Shown here piece by piece: positions 32,114-40,798 of a DNA stretch of 64,000 bases. The position numbers and the translations under genes were made by a program. The notes under the pieces were generated by a model that searched no databases, was not told where the DNA came from, and saw only the letters and a list, made by a program, of their open reading frames with translations. Source of the DNA: JBFXCS01 sp050181915 (GTDB taxonomy: Bacteria > Actinomycetota > Thermoleophilia > Miltoncostaeales > Miltoncostaeaceae); assembly GCA_050181915.1 (NCBI GenBank), contig JBFXCS010000001.1:248001-312000 (forward strand), given 5' to 3'. Numbering within the stretch: the stretch's first letter is position 1; the number at the start of each line of letters is the position of its first letter.

Positions 32114-34105
32114 GTGAGCCTCCTCGGCCGCGCGGCGCTGCTGTTGGCCCTCGGGGCCGCGGTGTACGCCCTGCTGATGGCCATCGGCTCGCGCCGGCCC
32201 GGTCGCCGGGCGTGGGAGCAGAGCGCCGAGCGCGGCGTGTACGGCGTCTTCGCGCTCACCTCCCTCGGCATCGGGACGATGTGGGCGGCGCTGCTCACCG
32301 ACGACTTCTCGCTGCGGAACGTCGCCGAGTACACCAGCAGCACGCTCGGCGCCCAGTACAAGGTCACCGCGCTGTGGGCCAGCCAGGCCGGATCGCTGCT
32401 GCTGTGGGCCTGGATCTTCAGCGCCTTCGCCGCCGCGGCGGTCTGGTTCAACCGCAACCGCAACCGCGAGCTGATGCCGGTCGTGATCGCCGTGATGATG
32501 GCGATCGCGGTCTTCTTCCTCGCCCTGCTCTCGTTCGTGACCAGCCCGTTCGAGACGCTGGCCACGACGCCGGCCGAGGGCCGCGGGCTCAACCCGCTGC
32601 TGCAGAACTTCTACATGCAGATCCACCCGCCGATGCTCTACCTGGGCTACGTGGGGCTGTCGATCCCGTTCGCCTTCGCCATGGCGGCGCTGGTGACGCG
32701 CCGCCTCGACACCAGCTGGATCACCAGCGTCCGCCGTTGGACGATCTTCTCGTGGCTGTTCCTCGGCACCGGCATCGTCCTCGGCGCCAAGTGGGCCTAC
32801 GAAACCCTCGGCTGGGGCGGCTACTGGTTCTGGGATCCGGTCGAGAACGCCGCCTTCATGCCGTGGCTGGTCGCCACGGCCTTCCTGCACTCCGTGATGG
32901 TGCAAGAGCGCCGGGGGATGCTGAAGGTGTGGAACATGGTCCTCGTGATCCTCTCGTTCTCGCTCTGCCTGTTCGGCACCTTCCTCACCCGCTCCGGCCT
33001 CATCGAGTCGGTCCACGCCTTCGGCGAGTCGACCCTGGGGCCGTTCTTCCTCGGCTTCATCATCGTCGTGCTGGCCCTCTCGCTGGGCCTGCTGATCACC
33101 CGCCTGCCGTTGCTGCGCTCCCAGCACACCCTCGAGAGCTACGTCTCCCGTGAGGCGGTCTTCCTCTTCAACAACGTGTTGCTGGTGGGCATGGCCTTCG
33201 CCGTCTTCTGGGGCACCGTCTTCCCGGTGCTCACCGAGGCCGTGAAGGGCGACCGCATCACCGTCGGCCCCGGGTTCTACGACCAGGTGGCGCTGCCGAT
33301 CGGCGTGGCGCTGCTGGTGCTCACGGGCATCGGGCCGCTCATCGCGTGGCGCAAGGCGTCGCTCGCGCAGCTGCGCCGCCGGTTCGTGACGCCCCTCGCC
33401 GTGGCGGCGGCGTCGACCGTGCCGCTGGCCCTGCTCACCGACGCGTTCGACAGCTGGCAGGCCGCCATCGTATTCGTGGCGGCCGTCTTCGTGACCGCGT
33501 GCATCCTGGGCGAGTTCGTGCGCGGCACCCGGGTGCGCCACGCGCTCGGCGGCGTGTCGTGGCCGGGCGCCCTGGTGAGCACCGTGGCCCGCAACCGGCG
33601 CCGCTACGGCGGCTACGCGGTCCACCTGGGCGTGGTGGTGCTGTTCGTCGGCCTGGCCGGGTCGCAGGCCTTCTCCACCGAGCGGGACATCTCCCTGGCC
33701 GAGGGGCAGCGCGCCGAGGTCGCCGGCTACACGCTGGTCAACCTCGGCGTCGAGTCGTCGTCCGACGCCCACAAATCGACGATCAGCGCCCGCATCGACG
33801 TCTTCCGGGGCGGCGAGCGGGTCGGCACCATGACCCCCGGCTTCGACACCTTCGCGGTCGACGGCACCAAGTCGTCGCGCGTCGCCATCGACAGCGGCAT
33901 CCAGCGCGACCTCTACCTGGTCCTGCAGCGCCAGGCCGACGACGGCTCCATCGGCCTCCAGGTGATCGTGAACCCGCTGGTGATGTGGCTGTGGATCGCC
34001 GGGCTGATGATCTTCCTCGGCGGCCTGCTGGCCGCCTGGCCCGGCCCGCCGGCGGGCGCGCGGGCGCGGGCCCCCGCCCCGGCCACGGAGCGCGCGCAGG
34101 CATGA
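32114..34105 (+). CDS. ccmF: cytochrome c heme lyase subunit CcmF
   Basis: 663 residues with many membrane helices. The heme-handling WWD segment reads WGGYWFWDPVENAAFMPWL (about 235-255), preceded by conserved His in QIHPPMLYLGYVG. A large external loop lies near the C-terminus before the final helix (VMWLWIAGLMIFLGGLLAAW). It joins heme from CcmE to apocytochrome c. The GTG at 32114 is 12 bp after ccmE, so the two are one operon. Length is typical for CcmF. CcmA-D are not in this window. Confidence 0.95.
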   Translation: MSLLGRAALLLALGAAVYALLMAIGSRRPGRRAWEQSAERGVYGVFALTSLGIGTMWAALLTDDFSLRNVAEYTSSTLGAQYKVTALWASQAGSLLLWAWIFSAFAAAAVWFNRNRNRELMPVVIAVMMAIAVFFLALLSFVTSPFETLATTPAEGRGLNPLLQNFYMQIHPPMLYLGYVGLSIPFAFAMAALVTRRLDTSWITSVRRWTIFSWLFLGTGIVLGAKWAYETLGWGGYWFWDPVENAAFMPWLVATAFLHSVMVQERRGMLKVWNMVLVILSFSLCLFGTFLTRSGLIESVHAFGESTLGPFFLGFIIVVLALSLGLLITRLPLLRSQHTLESYVSREAVFLFNNVLLVGMAFAVFWGTVFPVLTEAVKGDRITVGPGFYDQVALPIGVALLVLTGIGPLIAWRKASLAQLRRRFVTPLAVAAASTVPLALLTDAFDSWQAAIVFVAAVFVTACILGEFVRGTRVRHALGGVSWPGALVSTVARNRRRYGGYAVHLGVVVLFVGLAGSQAFSTERDISLAEGQRAEVAGYTLVNLGVESSSDAHKSTISARIDVFRGGERVGTMTPGFDTFAVDGTKSSRVAIDSGIQRDLYLVLQRQADDGSIGLQVIVNPLVMWLWIAGLMIFLGGLLAAWPGPPAGARARAPAPATERAQA

Positions 34106-34118
34106 GGGGGAGGCGGTC

Positions 34119-34415
34119 GTGGTCGTCGGCGCGCTGATCGCCGCCGCGGCGGCGCTCGCCGTCGTGCTGCTCGTCGCCTGGCCGCTGGTCGCGTCCCCCG
34201 CCGAGGAGGAGCGGCCCGACCCGGACGCCGACGCCCGCCGCCGGCTGGAGGAGGACCTCGACCGGTCCGTCGCCGCGATCCAGGAGATCGAGATGGACCA
34301 CCGCGCCGGCAACCTCTCCGACGAGGACTTCGCCTCACTCGACCGCGCCGAGCGCGCCCGCGCCGTGGAGCTGATGCGCCGCCGCGACGAGCTGGGAGAC
34401 GGGGGAGGGGAGTGA
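34119..34415 (+). CDS. CcmI-like cytochrome c biogenesis protein (short)
   Basis: 98 residues: an N-terminal membrane helix (GALIAAAAALAVVLLVAWPL), then a charged coiled coil with IQEIEMDHRAGNLSDEDF and ERARAVELMRRRDEL. This is the membrane-proximal part of CcmI/CycH, without the TPR domain. It likely helps present apocytochrome to the lyase. GTG start 13 bp after ccmF; its stop overlaps the next start by GTGA. Confidence 0.75.
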   Translation: MVVGALIAAAAALAVVLLVAWPLVASPAEEERPDPDADARRRLEEDLDRSVAAIQEIEMDHRAGNLSDEDFASLDRAERARAVELMRRRDELGDGGGE

Positions 34416-35245
34416 TCCCCTCCCGGCCCCGCCTCCGCCGCTTGGCGCTGGCCCTGGGGCTCATCGTCGCGGCTCTGGTGGCGGCGGGATGCCAGGCGAC
34501 CCTGGACGTCGACGTGGACCTCGACCGCAGCGGCCGCGGCACCATGACCCTGCGCCTGGAGCTCGATCGCGAGGCCCAGGCCGCGGTCGGCATCGACCCC
34601 GCCTGGAGCGACTCGCAGGTGGTGGCCCACTTCGCGCCGCTGCTGGAGGACGGCGGCTGGAGCGCCGCCGGGGCCCAGCTGTCGGTCGACCGCGACGAGA
34701 GCTCGGGGGCGATGGTGCTGCTGACCCGGCGCCCCATCGACTCGCCCGGCCAGCTCCACGACATCCTGTCGCGGCCGCGCTCCATCCCGGGGCTGGCCCG
34801 CGCGGAGGACCGCGCCGCCCTGCCCGGTCTGCCCGCCCAGGTGCCCCTGCTCAACGCGGTCGACGTCCGCCTCGGCGACGGCAGCGGCGACAACCCGGGC
34901 TTCGACCTGTTCGCCCGCGGCGGCGTCGGCGACATCGGGGAGGAGTCGTGCACCGGGTCGGACGTCGCCGGTTTCGGCCGCACCTTGCGGGATTCGCTGG
35001 AGATCACCTACCGGTTCCACCTCCCGGGAGGGCCGGGCAGCACCAACGCGGACGAGACCCCCGCCGGCGACAACGTGTGGCATGTGCGCTACGGCGATTG
35101 CCCCCCTTTGCAGGCATCTTCCGGCGGCGGAAGCTCGAGCACGCTGGTGAACGGCCTGATCCTGGCGGCGCTCACGGGCCTCCTCATGATCATCTTCGCG
35201 TCGCGGGCCATCCGCCGTCGCCGAAACCGCAGGAGTTCCCCATGA
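34412..35245 (+). CDS. LppM-like lipoprotein (DUF3153-type)
   Basis: 277 residues. Lipoprotein signal with lipobox VAAGC (Cys27), a beta-rich domain beginning VDVDLDRSGRGTMTLRLELD, and a C-terminal membrane helix (LVNGLILAALTGLLMIIFASRAI) followed by Arg residues. This order resembles actinobacterial LppM-like proteins. It is coupled to the ccm genes by GTGA, so it may have a role in the same envelope process, but no direct link to cytochrome maturation is known to me. Confidence 0.65.
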   Translation: MIPSRPRLRRLALALGLIVAALVAAGCQATLDVDVDLDRSGRGTMTLRLELDREAQAAVGIDPAWSDSQVVAHFAPLLEDGGWSAAGAQLSVDRDESSGAMVLLTRRPIDSPGQLHDILSRPRSIPGLARAEDRAALPGLPAQVPLLNAVDVRLGDGSGDNPGFDLFARGGVGDIGEESCTGSDVAGFGRTLRDSLEITYRFHLPGGPGSTNADETPAGDNVWHVRYGDCPPLQASSGGGSSSTLVNGLILAALTGLLMIIFASRAIRRRRNRRSSP

Positions 35246-35285
35246 ATACGAGCGTTTCCGGGCCGACACGCATCTGAGGGAGAGC

Positions 35286-35313
35286 GGCGAGGGGTGTCGG
35301 TTGCACCCTCGCC
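35286..35313 (+). terminator. hairpin terminator after ccm operon
   Basis: A stem of ten pairs with one bulged G (ggcgaggggtg with caccctcgcc) and a seven-base loop, about 40 bp after the lipoprotein stop. Confidence 0.55.
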
Positions 35314-35453
35314 GGCCTTGACCGGCCGACGAATACGCACATAGAGTGCCGCGCGTTCGCCCCCTGAGGTTGTGATGGGGCGCCGGGGGTGCCCGCCCCG
35401 GCGGCCCCGAGCGACGACGCCGCTCGCGTCGAAGCCGACAAAGGAGACGACGG

Positions 35454-36425
35454 ATCCTTCCCCGACTGCGCTGCGCCGAAGGTCACGGCCGACGCCCGCG
35501 ATTCCTCGCGACCGCCTCCGTGGTCCTGACGACCCTGGCCCTGACCGCCGTCGGCGCCCATGCCCAGGTGCCGACAAACGTCGCGGCATCGAGCCCGTCC
35601 GCCCCGCCCCCCGGCGAGGGGACCCCGGCTCAGGCCCCTGCCCCGACCACGACGCAGCCCGCGCCGGTCGCTCCGGCGCCCGCCGCGACCGCGCCGACTG
35701 CGCCGACCGCCCCGGCGGCCACCACCGCCCCGACCACCGTCGCCGTGGTCCTGAAGCAGGGATCCCGCGGACAGGCGGTGCGCGACCTGCAGCGCGAGCT
35801 GCGGCGGAGGGGCCTGAAGGTGAGGGTCGACGGCGCGTTCGGTCCCGCCACCAAGCGCGCGGTGATGCGCATGCAGAAGCGGCTGAAGCAGAAGCCCACC
35901 GGCATCGCCACGACGGCCCTGCTCAAGCGGCTCGGCCTTCAGACGCGGGCCGCCGCCGCCACCCCCGCGCCGGTCGTCGCGCGCGGATCGTCGCCCTATT
36001 TGAAGGTGTTCCCCCTGGTGGGGAAGTACACCTACACCGATGACTTCGGCGCGCGCAGGCACCAGGGTCCCCACGAGGGCAACGATCTGATGTCGGCGCG
36101 CGGGACGACGATCGTGGCGGTGGACAACGCGGTGGTCGAGCGGCTCACCCGGACGGAGAAGGGTCTCGGGGGTATCTACGTCTGGCTCAAGCGGGCGGAC
36201 GGCGTCGAGTACTACTACGCGCACATGAACTCGATCGTGGATGGACTGCAGGAGGGCCAGCGCGTCGCCGCGGGGGACATCCTGGGCGGCGTCGGCAACA
36301 CGGGCGATGCGCGCTACGGGGCGACGCACCTCCACTTCGAGATCCGTCCCAAGGGCGTCCCGATCGACCCGTACCCCCACCTGAGGGCGGTCGATCCCGC
36401 CGTCACCGCCGCCGGCTCGAAGTGA
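35454..36425 (+). CDS. exported peptidase M23 with peptidoglycan-binding domain
   Basis: About 323 residues if begun at ATC 35454, seven bases after a perfect aaaggag. That start gives a full signal peptide (RPRFLATASVVLTTLALTAV, cut after AHA). The nearest usual start, GTG 35520, would remove its basic part. A Pro/Thr/Ala linker (about 45-95) leads to a PG_binding_1 domain (GSRGQAVRDLQRELRRRGLKV) and a LytM domain with HEGNDL and HLHFE zinc ligands. It cuts peptide cross-links or cross-bridges in peptidoglycan. The next M23 gene overlaps its stop. Confidence 0.8.
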   Translation: MLPRLRCAEGHGRRPRFLATASVVLTTLALTAVGAHAQVPTNVAASSPSAPPPGEGTPAQAPAPTTTQPAPVAPAPAATAPTAPTAPAATTAPTTVAVVLKQGSRGQAVRDLQRELRRRGLKVRVDGAFGPATKRAVMRMQKRLKQKPTGIATTALLKRLGLQTRAAAATPAPVVARGSSPYLKVFPLVGKYTYTDDFGARRHQGPHEGNDLMSARGTTIVAVDNAVVERLTRTEKGLGGIYVWLKRADGVEYYYAHMNSIVDGLQEGQRVAAGDILGGVGNTGDARYGATHLHFEIRPKGVPIDPYPHLRAVDPAVTAAGSK

Positions 36426-37627
36426 GCCGCGGGGCGGGGCGCCGCGGCCCGCGGGCCGCGGCGCTCGCCGTCGCGCTCGCGGCCGGCGCCCTGGCGGGCG
36501 GCGTGGCGTGGTCGGCGCCGGCCGACGAGAAGGCGGACGTCGACCAGCGCCTCGACCGCGCTCGCGACCGCCTCGAGTCGACACGTAGCCGCGAGAGCGT
36601 CCTCACCGGCGAGGTGCAGGGCTACAGCGACCGCATCGCGGTGCTGGAGCGGCGCCTCGCCCCGCTGCGCGCCCGCGCCGAGCGGCTGCAGGCCGAGCTC
36701 GACTCCCTCGAGGCCCGCCTCGCCGAGCTCACCGAGCGCCTCGAGGCGGAGAGGGCCCGCCTGCAGGCCCTGCTCGTCCGCCTGGACCGGCGCCGCGACG
36801 TGCTGGGCGTCCGCCTGACCGAGGTGTACGTGCGCGGCGAGCCCGACCTGATCTCGGTGCTGCTCGACTCCGGCAGCCTCAACGCCGCCGTCGAGACGGT
36901 GGACGCCCTCCAGATGATCGCCTCGCGCGACCGCGACATCGCCGACTCGATCAAGCGCACGGCCGACGAGGTGCGCGCCACCCGCGACCGCATCGCGGCG
37001 GTCCGGCGCGAGACGGCCGAGGCCACCGCGCGCGCCGCGGCGGCCACCGCCGAGGCCAACGCGGCGAAGGCGGGGCTCGAGCGCCAGGAGTCGGGGCTGA
37101 AGAGGGTGCTCGACGCCCGCTCCGCGCTGCTGGCGAGCGTGAAGGGCGACCGGCGGGAGATCGAGGAGGAGACCCGCGGGCTGGAGCGGCGCTCGGCCGC
37201 GCTCGCCGCGAAGATCGTGGCGGCGCAGGGCGCGGCGAGCGTGGCGGTGGGGCCGTCGTCGCCCGGCGGCTTCGCGTGGCCCGTGAGCGGGCCCATCACC
37301 TCGGGCTTCGGCCCGCGCTGGGGGAGGATGCACGAGGGCATCGACATCGCCGTCGGCTCGGGCACCCCGGTCGGGGCGTCGAAGGCGGGCACCGTCATCG
37401 TGGCGGGCTGGAACGGCGGCTACGGCAACCTGGTGGTGGTCGACCACGGCGGCGGCATCAGCACCGCCTACGCCCACAACACCTCGATCTCGGTCTCGGT
37501 CGGCCAGAGCGTCGGCCAGGGCCAGGTGCTGGCCTACTCCGGCTCCACCGGCAACTCGACCGGGCCGCACGTCCACTTCGAGGTGCGGGTCAACGGGAGC
37601 GCCGTCAACCCGCTCGGCTACCTCTAG
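36422..37627 (+). CDS. EnvC-like coiled-coil protein with M23 peptidase domain
   Basis: 401 residues. Signal peptide (ALAVALAAGALAGGVAWSA), a long coiled coil (about 35-270, e.g. RARAERLQAELDSLEARLAE and later GLERRSAALAAKI), and a C-terminal LytM domain with FGPRWGRMHEGIDIA (zinc His and Asp) and PHVHFEVR (His pair). All zinc ligands are present, so unlike E. coli EnvC it should be active. GTG start overlaps the upstream M23 gene (GTGA): two cell-wall hydrolases are made together, probably for daughter cell separation or growth. Confidence 0.9.
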   Translation: MSRGAGRRGPRAAALAVALAAGALAGGVAWSAPADEKADVDQRLDRARDRLESTRSRESVLTGEVQGYSDRIAVLERRLAPLRARAERLQAELDSLEARLAELTERLEAERARLQALLVRLDRRRDVLGVRLTEVYVRGEPDLISVLLDSGSLNAAVETVDALQMIASRDRDIADSIKRTADEVRATRDRIAAVRRETAEATARAAAATAEANAAKAGLERQESGLKRVLDARSALLASVKGDRREIEEETRGLERRSAALAAKIVAAQGAASVAVGPSSPGGFAWPVSGPITSGFGPRWGRMHEGIDIAVGSGTPVGASKAGTVIVAGWNGGYGNLVVVDHGGGISTAYAHNTSISVSVGQSVGQGQVLAYSGSTGNSTGPHVHFEVRVNGSAVNPLGYL

Positions 37628-37789
37628 CGCCGACGCCGACACCGGGCCACGGCCATCCCGATGGAGGCCGTCGGCGGGGGCCCGGGGGGTCCGTGGCCAA
37701 TTGGCCGCGGCGTGCACCGCCAATTGGCCACGAGGGGCGGACTGCGACGCATCCGTCCCTCCGAACCGCCCCGTTATGATCCTTGCGGC

Positions 37790-39376
37790 GTGCAATCGAT
37801 TCGGTCACGGACGTGGATCCTGGGCGGCGTCGCCGCGGCGGTCCTGGTGGTCGCCGGGATCGCGGCCTACGTCGCGACCCACGCCGGGGCGTCGCTGCGG
37901 GCCGACGACGCGGCCCTCGCGGCCGTCGACGTCGACGCCTTCGGCGGCCACGTCGAGCGGGTCACGGCGAGGGCCGCGGACGGCCGCGAGATCGCGATGC
38001 GCGAGGAGGGCGGCCGCCTCACCCCGGTCGACCGGGTGCGCCCCGGCGAGCGCATCGAGCTTGACGTCACGGTGCGCCGCCCCGGCTGGGACGGCTGGGC
38101 CCTGGGCCACGCGCACCACGTGCGGCTGAGCTTGCGGGCGCCCGCGGCCACCGTCCCCTCCCGCTACCTCACCGTCGCCGACGGCGCCGCGCCCGTGGTG
38201 CGGTTCAGCCGCCCCGTGAGCGTCGTGGCCGTCGACGGCCGCACGCGCGAGCTGGGCGCCGCCCGCCGGCAGATCACCATCCCCCGCGCGCAGGCGGCGG
38301 GCGCCGTCCGGGTCGCCGCCGCCGTCCGCCCCTGGGAGGACATGGGCGAGGCGGTCACGGTGGCCTGGTTCCCGCGCTCCTCGTCTCCGGTGGCGGTGGT
38401 GAGCCCCACGCCGGGCGGCCAGATCGCCCCCGGCGCGCCGGTGCGGCTGCGGTTCTCGGTGCCGGCGGCCCGGGCGCTGGGGGGCGCCCGCCCCGGCACG
38501 GCGGGCGCGGAGGGCTCCTGGGCGCGCCTCGACGCCCACACCCTCCAGTTCACCCCCTCGGCGAGGAGCGTGAACTTCGGCGCCCGCCTCCACATCACCC
38601 TGCCGCGCGCCATCGACGTGATCGGCGCCGACGGGGGGACGCCGGCCCCCGCCCGGGAGCTGACCTTCGACACGCCGCCCGGCTCGACGCTGCGGCTGCA
38701 GCAGCTGCTGGCGGGAGCCGGCTACCTGCCGCTGGCCTGGAAGCCGGCCGGCCGGCCCGTCGCGCGCAACCGGCGCGCGCAGCTGCAGGCGGCGTTCCAC
38801 GCCCCGAAGGGCACCTTCAGGTGGCGCTTCGCCGACACCCCGCGCGAGCTGAGGGCGCTGTGGGCCGCGGGGCGGCCGAACACGATCCTGCGCGGGGCGA
38901 TCATGCGCTTCCAGGACACCCACGGCCTGACCGTCGACGCCCTCGCCGGGCCCGCGGTGTGGAACGCCCTCATCGCCGACGCCATCCACCGCACCCGCCT
39001 CGACGACGGCTACAGCTACGTCTACGTGCACCGCGACCTGCCCCAGCGCCTGGTGCTGTGGCACGACGGGCGCACCGTGCTCACCTCCCCGGGCAACACC
39101 GGCGTGCCGGCCGCGCCCACCGAGCTCGGCACCTTCCCGGTGTTCGAGCACCTGCCGGTCACCACCATGGCCGGCACCAACCCCGACGGCTCGCACTACG
39201 ACGACCCCGGGGTGAAGTGGGTCAGCTACTTCAACGGGGGCGACGCCCTCCACGCCTTCGACCGGGCCTCGTTCGGCACTCCCCAGTCGCTGGGCTGCGT
39301 CGAGCTGCCCGAGGCGACCGCCGCGCGGGTCTACCCGTACACGCCCATCGGCACCCTGGTGACGATCGAGAACTGA
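37790..39376 (+). CDS. L,D-transpeptidase with Ig-like and peptidoglycan-binding domains
   Basis: 528 residues from GTG 37790. A signal/anchor helix (WILGGVAAAVLVVAGIAAYV), two beta-sandwich regions (about 35-320), a PG-binding-like helical part (STLRLQQLLAGAGYLPL; IMRFQDTHGLTVDALAGPAV) and a YkuD domain. The domain has HAFDRASFGTPQSLGCVELP: the usual SHGCxR motif is SLGCVE here, so the His next to the catalytic Cys (about 503) is Leu. Whether activity is kept is open. It probably forms 3-3 cross-links in the wall. A hairpin shared with the convergent gene follows. Confidence 0.8.
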   Translation: MQSIRSRTWILGGVAAAVLVVAGIAAYVATHAGASLRADDAALAAVDVDAFGGHVERVTARAADGREIAMREEGGRLTPVDRVRPGERIELDVTVRRPGWDGWALGHAHHVRLSLRAPAATVPSRYLTVADGAAPVVRFSRPVSVVAVDGRTRELGAARRQITIPRAQAAGAVRVAAAVRPWEDMGEAVTVAWFPRSSSPVAVVSPTPGGQIAPGAPVRLRFSVPAARALGGARPGTAGAEGSWARLDAHTLQFTPSARSVNFGARLHITLPRAIDVIGADGGTPAPARELTFDTPPGSTLRLQQLLAGAGYLPLAWKPAGRPVARNRRAQLQAAFHAPKGTFRWRFADTPRELRALWAAGRPNTILRGAIMRFQDTHGLTVDALAGPAVWNALIADAIHRTRLDDGYSYVYVHRDLPQRLVLWHDGRTVLTSPGNTGVPAAPTELGTFPVFEHLPVTTMAGTNPDGSHYDDPGVKWVSYFNGGDALHAFDRASFGTPQSLGCVELPEATAARVYPYTPIGTLVTIEN

Positions 39377-39415
39377 GCCCGGCCCGGCCCGGCCCGAGCC
39401 GCGGGCGCCGGGCTC
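39375..39415. terminator. bidirectional terminator hairpin
   Basis: gagcccggc (39375-39383) pairs with gccgggctc (39407-39415), touching the stop codons of the two convergent genes. Confidence 0.6.
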
Positions 39416-40097
39416 ACCGCGCGCCCCCGGCGCCGCCCTCGCGCGCCGCCGCCGCCAGCACCTCGTCGAGCATGGCCGGGGTCAGGCGGCCGGTGAAGGT
39501 GTTCTGCTGGCTCGGGTGGTAGCTGCCCAGCAGGGTCAGCCCGCCGGGCAGCGCCCCGCGCGCCCCGTGGCCGAACCGCGGCCAGGGCCGCGGCACCTCG
39601 AGCGAGCGCAGCACCGCGTCCCAGCCGATCGCGCCCAGGGCCAGCAGCACCCGCGCCCGCGGCAGCAGCTCCAGCTCGCGCACCAGGAAGCGGCGGCAGC
39701 GGTCGCGCTCGGCCGGGGTCGGCCTGTTCTGGGGCGGGGCGCAGCGCACGGCGGCGGTGATGCGGCACCCGGTGAGGACGAGGCCGTCGCCGGGACGGGT
39801 CGACTCGGCCTGCGACGCCAGACCCGCCCGGTGCAGGGCCGCGAACAGGAAGTCGCCGCTGCGATCGCCGGTGAAGATGCGGCCGGTGCGGTTGGCGCCG
39901 TGGGCGGCGGGGGCCAGGCCCACCACCACCAGCCAGGCGTCCGGGTCGCCGAAGCCCGGCACCGGCCGGGCCCAGTAGTCATCGTGGGCGAAGCTGCGGC
40001 GCTTCACCCGGCCCACCTCCTCGCGCCAGGCCACCAGGCGCGGGCAGGCCCGGCACGCGGCGACCTCCGCGTCCAGGCGGTCGAGGGCGGCGGTCAC
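39414..40097 (-). CDS. uracil-DNA glycosylase, family 5 (UdgB-like)
   Basis: 227 residues. N-terminal CRACPRLV with further Cys (TGCRITAAVRC) as for the iron-sulfur cluster. Motif GLAPAAHGANRTGRIFTGD and the second motif GSYHPSQQNTFTGR fit family 5 glycosylases, which remove uracil and other deaminated bases from DNA. The polar Asp of family 1 is replaced by Ala in GLAPAAH, as is known for family 5. GTG 40097 overlaps the stop of the hydrolase gene upstream (GTGA). Confidence 0.9.
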   Translation of the reverse strand: MTAALDRLDAEVAACRACPRLVAWREEVGRVKRRSFAHDDYWARPVPGFGDPDAWLVVVGLAPAAHGANRTGRIFTGDRSGDFLFAALHRAGLASQAESTRPGDGLVLTGCRITAAVRCAPPQNRPTPAERDRCRRFLVRELELLPRARVLLALGAIGWDAVLRSLEVPRPWPRFGHGARGALPGGLTLLGSYHPSQQNTFTGRLTPAMLDEVLAAAAREGGAGGAR

Positions 40098-40735
40098 GGG
40101 CCCGCCAGGTGCTCGCGCAGGAAGGCCACCGTCTCGGCGATCACGGCGGGGTCGTGCTGGAGGGTGTTGTGGCCGCCGCCCATCGCGACGCGCAGCCGCA
40201 CCGGCGGCGGCAGGCGACCGGCGAGGGCCATGGTGCCGGCCCACGGCACCTGAGCGTCGCCGGTGGCGTGCCAGAGGCCGCGCGCCACGCGGCGGGGGTC
40301 GCCCGCCGCGGGCGCGGGGCGCAACGCGCGCGGCCAGTCGGCTCCGATCCGCGCGGCGAGCGCCTCGCCGCGGGCCGGGCAGATGGCCACGACGGCGGCC
40401 ACCCGCTCGTCGGACGCCGCGGCGTGCAGGGCCAGCAGCCCGCCCATCGACGAGCCGCGCAGCCCCAGCGGGCCGTGCCCCCGCGCGGCCAGCGCGTCGA
40501 GCGCGGCGGCGACGTCGTGCGCGGCGCCGCCGTCGAGCTCCCCGCCGCTGTCGCCGTGACCGCGCAGGTCGAGGGTCAGGGCGGCCATCCCGGCGGCCGC
40601 GACGGCGCGCGCGAAGTCGGCGTGGTTGGCGCGGCGGCTGCCCAGGCCCGGCACCACCACGACGCCGGGCGCGCCGGGCGGGGCGGGCCACAGGGTCGCG
40701 GCGAGGCCCGGGCCTCCCGGCGCGCGCAGAGAGAT
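40094..40735 (-). CDS. alpha/beta hydrolase
   Basis: About 213 residues. GVVVVPGLGSRR gives the oxyanion strand, LDLRGHGDSGG the next loop, LRGSSMGGLLA the nucleophile elbow (Ser in GSSMGG), and GGGHNTLQHDPAV the catalytic His. Probably an esterase/peptidase-type enzyme; substrate unknown. The start is unclear: no ATG/GTG/TTG lies at the expected place. The ATC at 40735 gives a usual N-terminus (SLRAPGGPGLAATLWP), while more upstream codons run into the lysA leader. It is divergent from lysA. Confidence 0.7.
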   Translation of the reverse strand: MSLRAPGGPGLAATLWPAPPGAPGVVVVPGLGSRRANHADFARAVAAAGMAALTLDLRGHGDSGGELDGGAAHDVAAALDALAARGHGPLGLRGSSMGGLLALHAAASDERVAAVVAICPARGEALAARIGADWPRALRPAPAAGDPRRVARGLWHATGDAQVPWAGTMALAGRLPPPVRLRVAMGGGHNTLQHDPAVIAETVAFLREHLAGP

Positions 40736-40798
40736 GTCCCGAGGACCGGTCAGGGGAGCAGGATAGCCGGGGGTTTCTGGTACCGTCCCGTCCCGCCG

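Noticed and set aside
35242..35277. 11-codon frame overlapping the lipoprotein stop (ATGA)
   Set aside because: Too short to support; overlap of this kind is expected by chance in this genome.
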